Positions 7,334-14,185 of a stretch of DNA of 16,349 nt are shown here, piece by piece; the stretch's first letter is position 1; each line of letters starts with the position of its first letter. Under the pieces are notes generated by a model. It saw only the letters and a list, made by a program, of their open reading frames with translations. It did not search any database and was not told where the DNA came from. The stretch is from contig JAATVP010000067.1 of assembly GCA_014523625.1 (NCBI GenBank), positions 1 to 16,349 on the forward strand. The letters are read 5' to 3'. Position numbers and translations under genes: made by a program. Source of the DNA: Nitrososphaerales archaeon TH5896. Lineage in GTDB: Archaea; Thermoproteota; Nitrososphaeria; Nitrososphaerales; Nitrososphaeraceae.

Positions 7334-7637
7334 TAAGGCCATACGCTATAAATATGCCTGATTCGGGGAAAGCTCAGATCCAGTGTTACATGAGTTGTAA
7401 TGTAAAATCTGTCGCTGAGCGCACAACAGGACTTTTCAGACCACAATTATATCTGAAGTTGGTATCAACCATACCTGCAGAATGTTAATGATGCTGAACA
7501 TTACATAGTTTGAATTCAACAATTGCACATATCATCGACAATAACCCGTTAAAATTCAGACATGTATAGGATTAATTTTGCTGATACTCTTACTTGATTG
7601 TCAAATAGGATTTCGTAGTTTATTCCATATTTCAGAA
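7334..7637. other. Noncoding stretch after the protease gene
   Basis: About 300 bases. AATGTT/AACATT arms around 7481-7502 make a weak hairpin. CTATAAATATG at about 7345-7355 is TATA-like but no ORF follows. Nothing else is recognised. The plus-strand frame at 7578-7886 overlaps the zinc-ribbon-like ORF and is judged a shadow. Confidence 0.35.
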
Positions 7638-7889
7638 TTACTTTATCCCGCAGCTGTGGCAATAGACATCATCACTGTTGGGAGAGCCGCGCTGGGTGCA
7701 GGCCTTGAACAATTGAGAAGAGACTCCCAAGCTTCGTTGCCAGTAATGACGGATTGGTTCAGATGTATGACTCGTTCTACTGCAAAATCTACAATGGATA
7801 TTGTTCGTACTCACACCATAGTATTCTTTTTTCCGGTTCGTACAATTGGCTACGTAGTTACTAATTTTGTCGAAGCAGGGCGATAACAT
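7638..7889 (-). CDS. Zinc-ribbon-like small ORF with missing cysteines (possibly decayed)
   Basis: 83 residues. The start MLSPCFDKISNYVANCTNRKKEY follows the common archaeal zinc-ribbon opening 'MxCPxCgkxIsxxaxFCtxCGkk', but three of the expected metal Cys are changed. The end CTQRGSPNSDDVYCHSCGIK follows 'CtqCGspnsxdxxYCxxCGik' with one Cys read as Arg (CGC, one transition from TGC). A middle pair CRFC is intact. The order of elements and the stop right after the last knuckle look like a real double zinc ribbon, yet so many Cys losses suggest decay. The opposite frame has no such pattern. No promoter is obvious. Confidence 0.35.
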   Translation of the reverse strand: MLSPCFDKISNYVANCTNRKKEYYGVSTNNIHCRFCSRTSHTSEPIRHYWQRSLGVSSQLFKACTQRGSPNSDDVYCHSCGIK

Positions 7890-7946
7890 TTCGTAGAATT
7901 ACCGTAAATACACAGCCCCTTTTTTTATGTTACATCAAGCTTTAGT

Positions 7947-7992
7947 TAATTCCCATAGAAAAGCTCCTAAAAAAAGAAAAAAGTGGGAATTA
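7947..7992. repeat. Inverted repeat around an A-rich spacer
   Basis: TAATTCCCA (7947-7955) and TGGGAATTA (7984-7992) are perfect 9-base arms around 28 bases that are mostly A. It lies between the ends or starts of minus-strand genes and could be a terminator for the small secreted-protein gene that stops at 8044, or a regulatory site. Confidence 0.4.
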
Positions 7993-8043
7993 GTTATTTC
8001 ACGAATCCATTAGCGATTCCATCAGTCCCAATGAAAGCTCAGA

Positions 8044-8268
8044 TTACCTGGCAAAGGCAAATGCTCCAAAGAAGCCCGCGAATGCCTTGGCTATATTGCC
8101 CCCCGCGTTTGCAATAGCGAATGCACTGCCTCCACTTGCGCTTGCGCATGCCTTCGTGCTTCCTGCAACTGCGCATTTAGCATCCATACCTATCGTAGTG
8201 GCTGGCACCATCAACACCATCGCACTTATGATAACTATCGCTCCTATCGCTAGAAGATTTCTATTCAT
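8044..8268 (-). CDS. Small secreted Ala/Gly-rich protein
   Basis: 74 residues. A typical signal peptide (MNRNLLAIGAIVIISAMVLMVPAT) is followed by a short mature part with two Cys (CAVAGSTKAC, possible disulfide loop) and an Ala/Gly/Phe-rich tail that repeats an AFA-like unit (SAFAIANAGG, KAFAGFFGAFAFA). I do not recognise a family; short exported proteins of this style are frequent in Nitrosocosmicus-like genomes. A TATA-like TTAATTAA (8291-8298) sits about 26 bases before the ATG, so the gene is probably leaderless and real. The plus-strand frame at 8087-8281 is its shadow. Confidence 0.6.
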   Translation of the reverse strand: MNRNLLAIGAIVIISAMVLMVPATTIGMDAKCAVAGSTKACASASGGSAFAIANAGGNIAKAFAGFFGAFAFAR

Positions 8269-8290
8269 TAATTTTCTATAATGACATTAC

Positions 8291-8298
8291 TTAATTAA
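8291..8298 (-). promoter_or_regulatory. TATA box for the small secreted protein
   Basis: TTAATTAA is centred about 26 bases upstream of the ATG at 8268, which fits leaderless archaeal initiation. Confidence 0.5.
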
Positions 8299-8908
8299 CG
8301 TATCGCTATTTGGAGAATAACAATTCAATTGTCAAGATAAGAATATTCTATAAGGCTGTATCGAGAGTATGGAATCTTTAATTGTCTCTTTGAAAGCCAT
8401 TTCAATCTGGCTTCCGAGAGGCTAGTCAAGCTGCTTCCTAAATGTCAGCCTTCATATACTCTAGTCTATAAGCTGAACCAGCGCCGCTGACGAAAAATGG
8501 CGACATGGAATGCATGAAGTCATGACCAATGGGAACTACCAAACAGCATGAGCTGCGAACTATTCTGGCTAGTTTTCCTTCCTGGTTGAATTGTTTGGTT
8601 ACGACGCAAGTTCTTATAACCTAATTATAGATATTAAATCTCAGATTCATTACCTACGCCGAATAGGATGGCGCAACGGAGTCTACCAAAATACAGCTAC
8701 TCTATTAGCGATTGTGCAATCTGACCGAACCTAGTGCCCAGAACTGATTCTAAATTTCAGTTGTAAAGGCATTATTTCTAATTAAATCCTTATTTTCAGG
8801 AACTATTCTAGATAAACAATTGACATAATCATGAGTTTCCTAACTAGTATATGATCTCAACAAATTGGAGTGACCAAAGGATTTCTCTAGAGGATAAATT
8901 AGGAAGCG
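8299..8908. other. Noncoding stretch, no gene recognised
   Basis: About 610 bases. It contains the odd palindrome ACAATT-C-AATTGT at 8320-8332, the same 13-mer as at 17-29. No ORF with support, no tRNA shape and no long repeat was found on either strand by eye. Confidence 0.4.
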
Positions 8909-8916
8909 TATATAAG
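8909..8916 (+). promoter_or_regulatory. TATA box for the exported Cys protein
   Basis: TATATAAG, preceded by purine-rich AGGAAGCG (BRE-like), is centred about 29 bases before the TTG at 8942. This is one of the clearest archaeal promoters in the window. Confidence 0.6.
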
Positions 8917-8941
8917 ATCTGCAGGATACATTGTAAGTAAT

Positions 8942-9415
8942 TTGGAATTCTCATTTAAAGTAACTAGTATATTGATGATTCATTTAGTATGCACAATCCT
9001 TCTGCTCATAGCACTTTCAATAAATGGCCTAACTGATACCAAACTTTATGGCTCAGATATCTCGAATACCACCCCAATATCAAATTCTAGTGAGCTTAGA
9101 CCTGAGAACGGAAGCGGTAACTCGTCTAATCAAAGAACACACAGTGATTTGATAAGAAGCTGTAGTACTTTTCGTGAGATACTTTCAACGGATATGGCAT
9201 TCTCATGCGATTACTCTATGCTATATTACAAGGGGCAATGCGAAGAATATTCATCATTACTAAAGCAAAATGAAACCCAAGCCATGTTGGAGGCTAAGAA
9301 TGACCTTTCGTTTTGCTCGGATCCAAGGGTTGATAGGTATATTCAAGAACATGGTTTGACCGATGCTCCTCGATCTCCTACATTAGTTCCCGAATATGAT
9401 TCTCCGATCGCCTAG
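8942..9415 (+). CDS. Exported cysteine-containing protein of unknown family
   Basis: 157 residues from TTG 8942, or 146 from ATG 8975; the TATA box at 8909-8916 favours the TTG. A signal segment (MIHLVCTILLLIALS) is followed by an Asn/Ser-rich linker with potential glycosylation sequons (SNTT, NSSE, NGSGNSSN). A compact region then holds four cysteines (RSC, FSC, GQC, SFC), likely two disulfides, with helical stretches LLKQNETQAMLEAKND and DRYIQEHG. No catalytic motif is seen and no family is recognised. It ends at TAG 9413-9415. A gene for a membrane-anchored nuclease follows, on the same strand but with its own promoter. Confidence 0.6.
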   Translation: MEFSFKVTSILMIHLVCTILLLIALSINGLTDTKLYGSDISNTTPISNSSELRPENGSGNSSNQRTHSDLIRSCSTFREILSTDMAFSCDYSMLYYKGQCEEYSSLLKQNETQAMLEAKNDLSFCSDPRVDRYIQEHGLTDAPRSPTLVPEYDSPIA

Positions 9416-9466
9416 ATTATTGGAGAGTTGTTTGTAGTATATTTATAAGACTCATTACGTAGACAA

Positions 9467-9583
9467 ATGACTTTAGCTGAGAAGCCAACAAGCATACTTC
9501 AGCAATGGAGGAAAGGGATTCTCAGTGAAGCAGCAATTAAGGAGGATAGCATTATCGGGAATCCAATACTTAAATACTCCTGA
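9467..9583 (+). CDS. Possible small protein, 38 residues
   Basis: An ATG frame reads MTLAEKPTSILQQWRKGILS, then EAAIKEDSIIGNPILKYS, and stops at TGA 9581-9583. It is hydrophilic, with an amphipathic helix and a balanced residue mix unlike random AT-rich frames. A TATA-like TATTTATAAG at about 9440-9449 lies upstream, a few bases closer than ideal. No family is recognised. It may be a genuine small gene or chance. Confidence 0.3.
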   Translation: MTLAEKPTSILQQWRKGILSEAAIKEDSIIGNPILKYS

Positions 9584-9635
9584 ACACTCCGGTGATGTCG
9601 AAAGTAGAACAATTATTGGATTATACTATAATAAG

Positions 9636-9645
9636 TAATATATTA
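9636..9645 (+). promoter_or_regulatory. TATA-like box for the nuclease gene
   Basis: TAATATATTA is centred about 27 bases before GTG 9668, supporting the GTG as a leaderless start over ATG 9698. Confidence 0.45.
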
Positions 9646-9667
9646 AACGAATAATCGTAGGTCAGTA

Positions 9668-10228
9668 GTGCAGTGCCTGGACTCGTACTCAGATAATATG
9701 GCCTCCTATCAAGATATCCGAATTGTAAGATTAGCTCTCTATGTCGCAATGTTAGTTTTGATTATTTACTCTTCATCACTAGCCCAATTCTTCATGTTGG
9801 CTCCTAAGCATCTTTATAATTTTCGTAATTTTTCAGCATTTGGAGCTGCAACCTTCGCTCAAGCAAATATCACTGGTACGATTACAAAAGTCATTGATGG
9901 CGACACGGTGGACATACTTACTCCAGTTGATAACGAGAGTAGAACCGAGCGAATTAGATTGGTTCTGGTTGACGCACCCGAATATATGCAGCCAGGATTC
10001 ATTGAGGCTAAAAATCTTGTAATGGAAATGTGTCTTGAAAAAAATGCTCTGGTCGACCCCGACGATAATCAAGATAAAAGTTATGGTAGAATAGTGGGAG
10101 TATTATACTGTGATGGCTCCAATGTGAACGCAGAAATATTGGACACAGGCTCTGCCCGCATCTATGGGAGTTTTTGTTCTGTTTCTGAGTTTGGTAACTC
10201 TGATTGGGCCAAGAGAAATGGCTGCTAA
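9668..10228 (+). CDS. Membrane-anchored thermonuclease (staphylococcal nuclease family)
   Basis: 186 residues from GTG 9668 (176 from ATG 9698). One hydrophobic segment (about 20-45) anchors the protein, followed by the SNase OB-fold: GTITKVIDGDTVDI (70-83), RIRLVLVDAPE (95-105) and KSYGRIVGVLYCDGSNVNAEIL (137-158). All catalytic counterparts of S. aureus nuclease are present: Asp79 (D21), Arg97 (R35), Asp102 (D40), Glu105 (E43) and Arg141 (R87). It should therefore cut DNA and RNA with calcium, outside the cell. The end SDWAKRNGC keeps the family's usual 'WA...GC' close; Cys122, 148, 170 and 186 could pair. The full length is normal for a single-domain enzyme. Likely uses: nutrient scavenging, or defence against free DNA. 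Confidence 0.92.
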   Translation: MQCLDSYSDNMASYQDIRIVRLALYVAMLVLIIYSSSLAQFFMLAPKHLYNFRNFSAFGAATFAQANITGTITKVIDGDTVDILTPVDNESRTERIRLVLVDAPEYMQPGFIEAKNLVMEMCLEKNALVDPDDNQDKSYGRIVGVLYCDGSNVNAEILDTGSARIYGSFCSVSEFGNSDWAKRNGC

Positions 10229-10316
10229 TCGTTTCTGACTTCAGCCATTAAACTGTGAATACTCGAATATAAAAATTGACTTCTCATTTTCTTAGACGAA
10301 TAATAGTCTGGAGAGA

Positions 10317-10550
10317 TTATTTTTCTGTCACCCCTTTAGAGTCTAAGCTCATCGTGAAGCCATGGTCTGATGAGGCATGGATTTGAATTGTCTCATAATT
10401 CAGAGTGGCAAATCTGTTTTCTATATATCGAATCTGGCTGATCGAATTGAACTGCAATTGATTTTCTAGGAACGTAGTCCAGATAGTCTTATATACACGG
10501 ATGTAGGATAATGCTGGAAAGATGACTAAGACCGAAAGTGACAACAACAA
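10317..10550 (-). CDS. Uncertain ORF with N-terminal hydrophobic segment
   Basis: 77 residues if begun at TTG 10550. The frame has no ATG back to its upstream stop at about 10623. The start is hydrophobic (LLSLSVLVIFPALSYI), followed by a polar part with no motif. It could be a remnant of a membrane protein or a chance frame. No promoter is clear. Confidence 0.22.
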   Translation of the reverse strand: MLLSLSVLVIFPALSYIRVYKTIWTTFLENQLQFNSISQIRYIENRFATLNYETIQIHASSDHGFTMSLDSKGVTEK

Positions 10551-10621
10551 AGTAGTAGTCTTAAGAAATAAGACGAATGAAGGGTATTTCGTGAGGGATA
10601 TCCCAGATAATAGTATATTGA

Positions 10622-10641
10622 ATCATCATCATCATCATCAT
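10622..10641. repeat. (ATC)6 trinucleotide repeat
   Basis: Six ATC units plus AT, in the noncoding stretch before the FxLYD gene. It is a simple microsatellite that may vary in length between strains. Confidence 0.85.
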
Positions 10642-10824
10642 TTTCAATTTCACGTTATGTGATTCGACCTAACTAGAAAATAGGGATTGTAATATCTCGA
10701 CATTTAGGGAAGGCTCTGGGATAAAGAGGTAGTCCATGGCGTTCGGGTCCGTCGACGAATATGAGGAGTTAAATTGTAGTGAAGCAATTATGATAATAGG
10801 AAATTTGAAGTGGTCGCATCAGCC

Positions 10825-11313
10825 ATGTTTAGTTCACGGATCGTAGCATTGGCTGTAACAGTAATAATTGCGATAGTGGTACTCCTAATGGTGTTGGTAA
10901 ATACATTTCCAATCATGGAAACATTCGCACAAGTTCAATCGATGGATGGGGCTGACTCACTTCAATCAGATGGCCTATTATTACGCGGTGTAAACGCAAC
11001 GTCTCCAGCCGGAAGAGAAGAAGACATTTACAGCATACCTACAGAAGGCGACATTTATCGTATTTCGGGTGAGGTCTTAAACAATGATAGTGTGCGATTC
11101 AGCAGTGTACGTGTATCCGCCGTATTCCTTGATAGTAACGATCAGACCATAGGTGAGGGTTCAGCGCACACCTCGCCATCAGGCATTCAACCAGGTGAAA
11201 TGGCTTCCTTTGAGATCAATGTTTTCAACACTTCAGTAAAGGGAGGCATCGGAGCAATCAACAACTTTACATTGCACGTTGATGGCAATCGACAGGCACT
11301 AGCATTTAGGTAA
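10825..11313 (+). CDS. Anchored FxLYD-type surface protein
   Basis: 162 residues from ATG 10825; a GTG at 10810 would add five. A signal anchor (VALAVTVIIAIVVLLMVLV) precedes a linker and one beta-sandwich domain of the FxLYD kind: IYRISGEVLNNDSVRFSSVRVSAVFLDSNDQTIGEG, then GIQPGEMASFEI and INNFTLHVDG. The pattern 'v.GeV.N.....  .V.v.a.f.D...  .. PGe...F.i' marks this domain, which is found on archaeal and bacterial surface proteins and is thought to mediate binding rather than catalysis. A TATGATAA at about 10790-10797 fits the ATG better than the GTG. A second, diverged protein of the same design faces it on the other strand at 11516. Confidence 0.72.
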   Translation: MFSSRIVALAVTVIIAIVVLLMVLVNTFPIMETFAQVQSMDGADSLQSDGLLLRGVNATSPAGREEDIYSIPTEGDIYRISGEVLNNDSVRFSSVRVSAVFLDSNDQTIGEGSAHTSPSGIQPGEMASFEINVFNTSVKGGIGAINNFTLHVDGNRQALAFR

Positions 11314-11515
11314 AGGCTTCAATAGATTTTCGAACATTAAGTATAGTTGTTGTGTTTCAACTTTTATGTAGTTCAAAATTAGAGATTGAGAGTGACTAAT
11401 TGGCCCTTAAGTTTTGAATAAATCAGCCCGTCGCCCGTCACATCTAGGATGCAGATGCAGAAATCTGGACCGATATCTACCAAAATTTCGCGTAGACGTG
11501 TTACACTTTAATTGC

Positions 11516-11995
11516 TTACCCAACTTCGATATCTCCTCCAGGAATCACGGTATATCTACTGACGATTTCGTTGCCTAGATCCGATCTTACAGTAAATGAT
11601 GAGTTCTCTCCTGGCGCCAATATAATGAATTTCGCATTCTCGGTAGAAGATGTAACCAGTGTATCATTGTCATCATAAAATTGCACTGTTACTTCTGCAG
11701 AATTGATAGTATTGTTTGAATTATTGATGAGAGTGCCATTTACTATGGTAAATAGTAGATCTTCAGAAAATGTGTGATTAGTTATTTCTAGATATTTAGT
11801 ATTAAGTACATCCCCATTAGGGGTATTTGTAGTGTTAGAGGGCTCAGGTGACTGCAAGGTAGTAGAGTTACTGCTACTGAATATCATTTCCACAGTGAAA
11901 AGTTCAATCGAACAGAATAAAGTCAAGGTCAAAGCAAAGATAATTGCTACATAGCCCACCAGATAAACTGATTTTTCATTTGTCGCCTTTTTCAC
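11516..11995 (-). CDS. Anchored, sequon-rich FxLYD-like surface protein
   Basis: 159 residues from GTG 11995. A membrane segment (about 10-38) is followed by a Ser/Thr/Pro/Asn linker and one beta-sandwich domain: LLFTIVNGTLINNSNN, INSAEVTVQFYDDNDTLV and ILAPGENSSFTV. This follows the FxLYD pattern ('v.G.v.N.s, v.v.fyD..g.lv, l.PGe...F.v'). Eight N-x-S/T sequons occur (NST, NTT, NHT, NGT, NNS, NNT, NDT, NSS), pointing to heavy N-glycosylation outside the cell. A TATA box at 12016-12025 is about 25 bases upstream of the GTG, which settles the start as leaderless. It converges on the similar gene at 10825-11313, but sequence identity looks low, so any duplication is old. Confidence 0.68.
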   Translation of the reverse strand: MKKATNEKSVYLVGYVAIIFALTLTLFCSIELFTVEMIFSSSNSTTLQSPEPSNTTNTPNGDVLNTKYLEITNHTFSEDLLFTIVNGTLINNSNNTINSAEVTVQFYDDNDTLVTSSTENAKFIILAPGENSSFTVRSDLGNEIVSRYTVIPGGDIEVG

Positions 11996-12015
11996 GACTC
12001 AAAATAGCCTAATTG

Positions 12016-12025
12016 CTATATATTA
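12016..12025 (-). promoter_or_regulatory. TATA box for the sequon-rich surface protein
   Basis: TAATATATAG on the minus strand is centred about 25 bases before GTG 11995, the expected archaeal spacing. Confidence 0.55.
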
Positions 12026-12076
12026 ATTGAATGGGCAAATATAGACAAAAGTTTGCATGGTAATGATACTAAGATC

Positions 12077-12085
12077 TATATAAAG
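12077..12085 (+). promoter_or_regulatory. Orphan TATA box
   Basis: TATATAAAG is a near-ideal archaeal TATA box, but the only ATG at the expected distance (12113) opens a frame of nine codons. The next gene starts at 12447 and has its own TATA-like AATATATC at 12411-12418. It may drive a noncoding RNA or a long leader. Confidence 0.35.
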
Positions 12086-12252
12086 ATGTCCTACGATCCC
12101 AGGGCATCCGTCATGAGCTATCTCTTATCAGTGAAACACTAGCGCGATAAAGATATGGTGTGGATACCGCATATTGATGATTATCCTCAAATGGTCAAAC
12201 CTGTTCAATAGATTCCAGATATTCAAGTGAGATTGTTAGATACCTTATCATG

Positions 12253-12269
12253 GCCATATAGGATATGGC
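12253..12269. repeat. Hairpin GCCATAT-AGG-ATATGGC
   Basis: A perfect 7-base stem with a 3-base loop inside the 450-base stretch 11996-12446, which has no recognised gene. CTGGCCAT then recurs as a direct repeat near 12340 and 12364. Confidence 0.4.
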
Positions 12270-12446
12270 TACGAGGTGTAGTATGAATAGTCGTCAAATT
12301 CCAAGAGTTTCGATTACTCGTTTATTTCCATTGTAAAAACTGGCCATAGGATTAATCTGAGCTACTGGCCATTTAGTCTCAACTATTGAATTGGCCCGCA
12401 TTCAGCTTACAATATATCTAGGCACAAAGTCTATCATTAGAAAGCA

Positions 12447-12893
12447 ATGACATACACGCTCCTGTTCGGCAATAACTTTATTTCAGATAGTCCCAAGTCT
12501 GTGGAGTGTGATCACACTACACTGTTCAGTTTGGGTGAGGATCACAATGGACCTTACCTGACGACTAAGTTCTCAGATTTATCGGGAAAGCATACAATAC
12601 TTAGTATTGACAAGAACTCTTGTACTTACTGTGCTCATGATTTAGTTCTAAAAAAGAATGAGAGAAGCCATGTCCTGATAGACAATATGGAAAGAGAAAA
12701 TATAATACAGTCAAGAATTTTAGATAAGGCTACCATCCTCGTAAGCGGTATGTTTTCAATTAAGGAATCTCTACTGGTAGTGACTCAAAACTACGTTACA
12801 TCTCTTAGTGGCAAACGGATCATGCATAGCAGAATTATAGCAAAAAATGGTTCTGTGACTGTAACTGATGATGAGATAGTGCCTGGTGGCTGA
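12447..12893 (+). CDS. Protein of unknown function, likely beta-rich cytoplasmic
   Basis: 148 residues, with no signal peptide or membrane helix. Cys21, Cys59 and Cys62 (SCTYC) could bind a metal, though one ligand short. The second half alternates hydrophobic and polar residues as beta strands do (TILVSGMFSI, SLLVVTQNYVTSLSG, RIIAKNGSVTVT). I do not recognise a family, but the even composition, clear ATG and a TATA-like AATATATC about 30 bases upstream (12411-12418) support a real gene. The minus-strand frame at 12771-13019 is a shadow. It has no close neighbours: both flanks are long and noncoding. Confidence 0.6.
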   Translation: MTYTLLFGNNFISDSPKSVECDHTTLFSLGEDHNGPYLTTKFSDLSGKHTILSIDKNSCTYCAHDLVLKKNERSHVLIDNMERENIIQSRILDKATILVSGMFSIKESLLVVTQNYVTSLSGKRIMHSRIIAKNGSVTVTDDEIVPGG

Positions 12894-13247
12894 GTTCCAG
12901 TCAGGTAACTTGCATGGCTGCATTTCTTTACAATTACAATCCTGATGGTATGTCGAAGAATTTCGAATTGAATCTAGCTGAATATTTGAAGTATGTAATA
13001 GCCTCCGAACGTTTAACATTAAGATCTTGCCAGTGCTGTTCCTGGTAGTAGTAGCAGTAGTATTCTTTTGTGCATTTGTTATCAGCTGCTAATCTAATAA
13101 AATTCGATTTTGATGATTGAATGCAAGGGTTATTCTAGTATCTAATATTATGTTGATACACGTGTCACGGGATCCTCCAATTAACCCTTTTCTGAATAAG
13201 CAGTCCTTATCATCCTTTGACGAGTAATATCCTGTAGCTGAACGCTT

Positions 13248-13277
13248 AAATGGCTCCTCGTCAAGCGAGGAGCATTT
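13248..13277. ncRNA. Strong bulged hairpin (candidate structured RNA or terminator)
   Basis: AAATG-G-CTCCTCG (13248-13260) pairs with CGAGGAGCATTT (13266-13277): 12 base pairs with a single bulged G and a 5-base loop, GC-rich in AT-rich surroundings. It is the strongest hairpin I found by eye. It lacks the T-run of a bacterial-type terminator, and no gene ends nearby. Its role is unknown. Confidence 0.35.
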
Positions 13278-13375
13278 GTTTGCGTCCGTAGATGAAGACT
13301 TTACCTACTGACGGTACGCTATCTACTCTGTAAGAAGGAAAAACTTAATCAGTTTGCCGCTGAAAGGGTGCTAAC

Positions 13376-13440
13376 TGTTACAATTTAAACCAATATGGGG
13401 AATAATAATATAAGCAGGGAGTAAACATATTATTGTAACA
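13376..13440. promoter_or_regulatory. Nested inverted repeats upstream of the ArsR-like gene
   Basis: Outer arms TGTTACAAT (13376-13384) and ATTGTAACA (13432-13440) overlap an inner pair AATAATAT (13404-13411) and ATATTATT (13427-13434). They end 50 bases before the regulator start and could be operator sites. Confidence 0.4.
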
Positions 13441-13476
13441 TAATAATGGTGTCTAAACAGGGCGAGACTATTAAGG

Positions 13477-13490
13477 TGTCTCTAGAGACA
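13477..13490. promoter_or_regulatory. Perfect palindrome overlapping the regulator start codon
   Basis: TGTCTCTAGAGACA is a 14-base perfect palindrome whose last A is the A of the ATG at 13490. A dimeric winged-helix protein bound here would block the start or early elongation, so autoregulation is likely. The role is inferred from position alone. Confidence 0.45.
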
Positions 13491-13888
13491 TGATATCGCT
13501 TTCAGAAATTTTTTCTGTTCTATCAGATGACGATTCATTGAGGATAATTCAAATGATAGTCGATCACCGAGATCCCAAAATCACTGATTTTGAGAGCCCA
13601 AAGCGCTATTATACACGTCTTTCAAAACTAAAGAATGCGCTAATTGTAAGGAGAAAGGGAAGGTCTTACGAGCTGACAGCCTTTGGTTCAGTAATATATG
13701 ACATAATCGAGACAGTCAAGCTTGCCCATGAATTGCATTGGAAGTTACAGGTAATAGACGCAATAGGTGATAGAGTTCCAGACGCGGAACGTCAGCAAAT
13801 CATTGAATCTTTGATACCCGACAAGTCGATTAGAAAGACCTTGATTGAGACCAGACTAGCAAATCTCGAACCAATCAATGTTGATTAA
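13490..13888 (+). CDS. Winged-helix transcriptional regulator (ArsR-like type)
   Basis: 132 residues. The opening ISLSEIFSVLSDDDSLRIIQMI is the first helix pair of ArsR-like regulators ('FkaLsd..sL.Il..I'), followed by a recognition helix with the archaeal signature KRYYTRLSKLKNALIVRR ('.qYYsrl.kL..aglI.r') and the wing GRSYELTAFGSVIYDII. A helical C-terminal half (LAHELHWKLQVIDAIGDRVPDAERQQII) probably dimerises. No metal-binding Cys/His set is present, so it is not a metal sensor of the classical kind. The ATG at 13490 shares its A with a perfect palindrome, and more inverted repeats lie 50-115 bases upstream, which suggests self-regulation. Confidence 0.78.
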   Translation: MISLSEIFSVLSDDDSLRIIQMIVDHRDPKITDFESPKRYYTRLSKLKNALIVRRKGRSYELTAFGSVIYDIIETVKLAHELHWKLQVIDAIGDRVPDAERQQIIESLIPDKSIRKTLIETRLANLEPINVD

Positions 13889-14126
13889 GTAATTAAGTTC
13901 GCTTCTAATTTATTAGGTGATCATTTACTTTAGATGCAAGACGATGGTGGCTCAAAAATATGGTAGTAGGCAGGAACACTTATGCTATTCAATTAATTGG
14001 ATTAATGCGCTAAAAACAGCAGGAGATATTCTTGGCAATGTCTGTGTATGTGTCCCTATTTGCTCATCATCGTTCAATGTTTTGACCGAAAATCGTCGCT
14101 AACTCAAGACTTAAGGGATTACAAAT

Positions 14127-14154
14127 TCTATCAAGGTGTCAATTTTTTGATAGA
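14127..14154. terminator. Hairpin between convergent genes
   Basis: TCTATCAA (14127-14134) and TTGATAGA (14147-14154) pair perfectly around a 12-base loop ending in a T-run. It lies between the convergent genes ending at 13888 (+) and 14186 (-), about 30 bases from the latter. The rest of 13889-14185 shows only weak short frames. Confidence 0.4.
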
Positions 14155-14185
14155 TCCTACATCAGCTTCATTTGATTCTTATCAG

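Larger units (their letters stand above)
12894..13489. other. Hairpin-rich noncoding stretch
   Basis: About 600 bases without a convincing gene. It holds four inverted repeats: AAGGGTTA/TAACCCTT (13125-13132, 13182-13189) spanning an ACACGTGT palindrome near its centre; the bulged hairpin at 13248-13277; a second bulged hairpin at 13282-13319; and TGTTACAAT/ATTGTAACA (13376-13384, 13432-13440). Such a density suggests a structured RNA or a control region for the regulator gene at 13490. Confidence 0.45.

Noticed and set aside
17..8332. The 13-mer ACAATTCAATTGT occurs at 17-29 and 8320-8332.
   Set aside because: In 16 kb of AT-rich DNA a shared 13-mer is expected by chance; no longer flanking identity was seen.
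10622..10641. ATC repeat considered as a CRISPR or tandem-repeat array.
   Set aside because: It is a simple trinucleotide run of 20 bases with no spacers.
10738..10848. A 36-residue ATG frame before the FxLYD gene.
   Set aside because: It overlaps the start and signal segment of the better supported gene in another frame.
11426..11439. Tandem GCCCGTC-GCCCGTC.
   Set aside because: Only two copies of a 7-mer, without context suggesting function.
12950..13050. A 32-residue frame beginning MSKNFELNLAEYLKY.
   Set aside because: No promoter at proper distance and the end is Cys/Trp-rich and arbitrary; too short to support.
13290..13311. AGATGAA followed by CTGA in the hairpin region resembles C and D boxes of a C/D sRNA.
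   Set aside because: The C-box match is poor, and no second box pair with the usual spacing was found.
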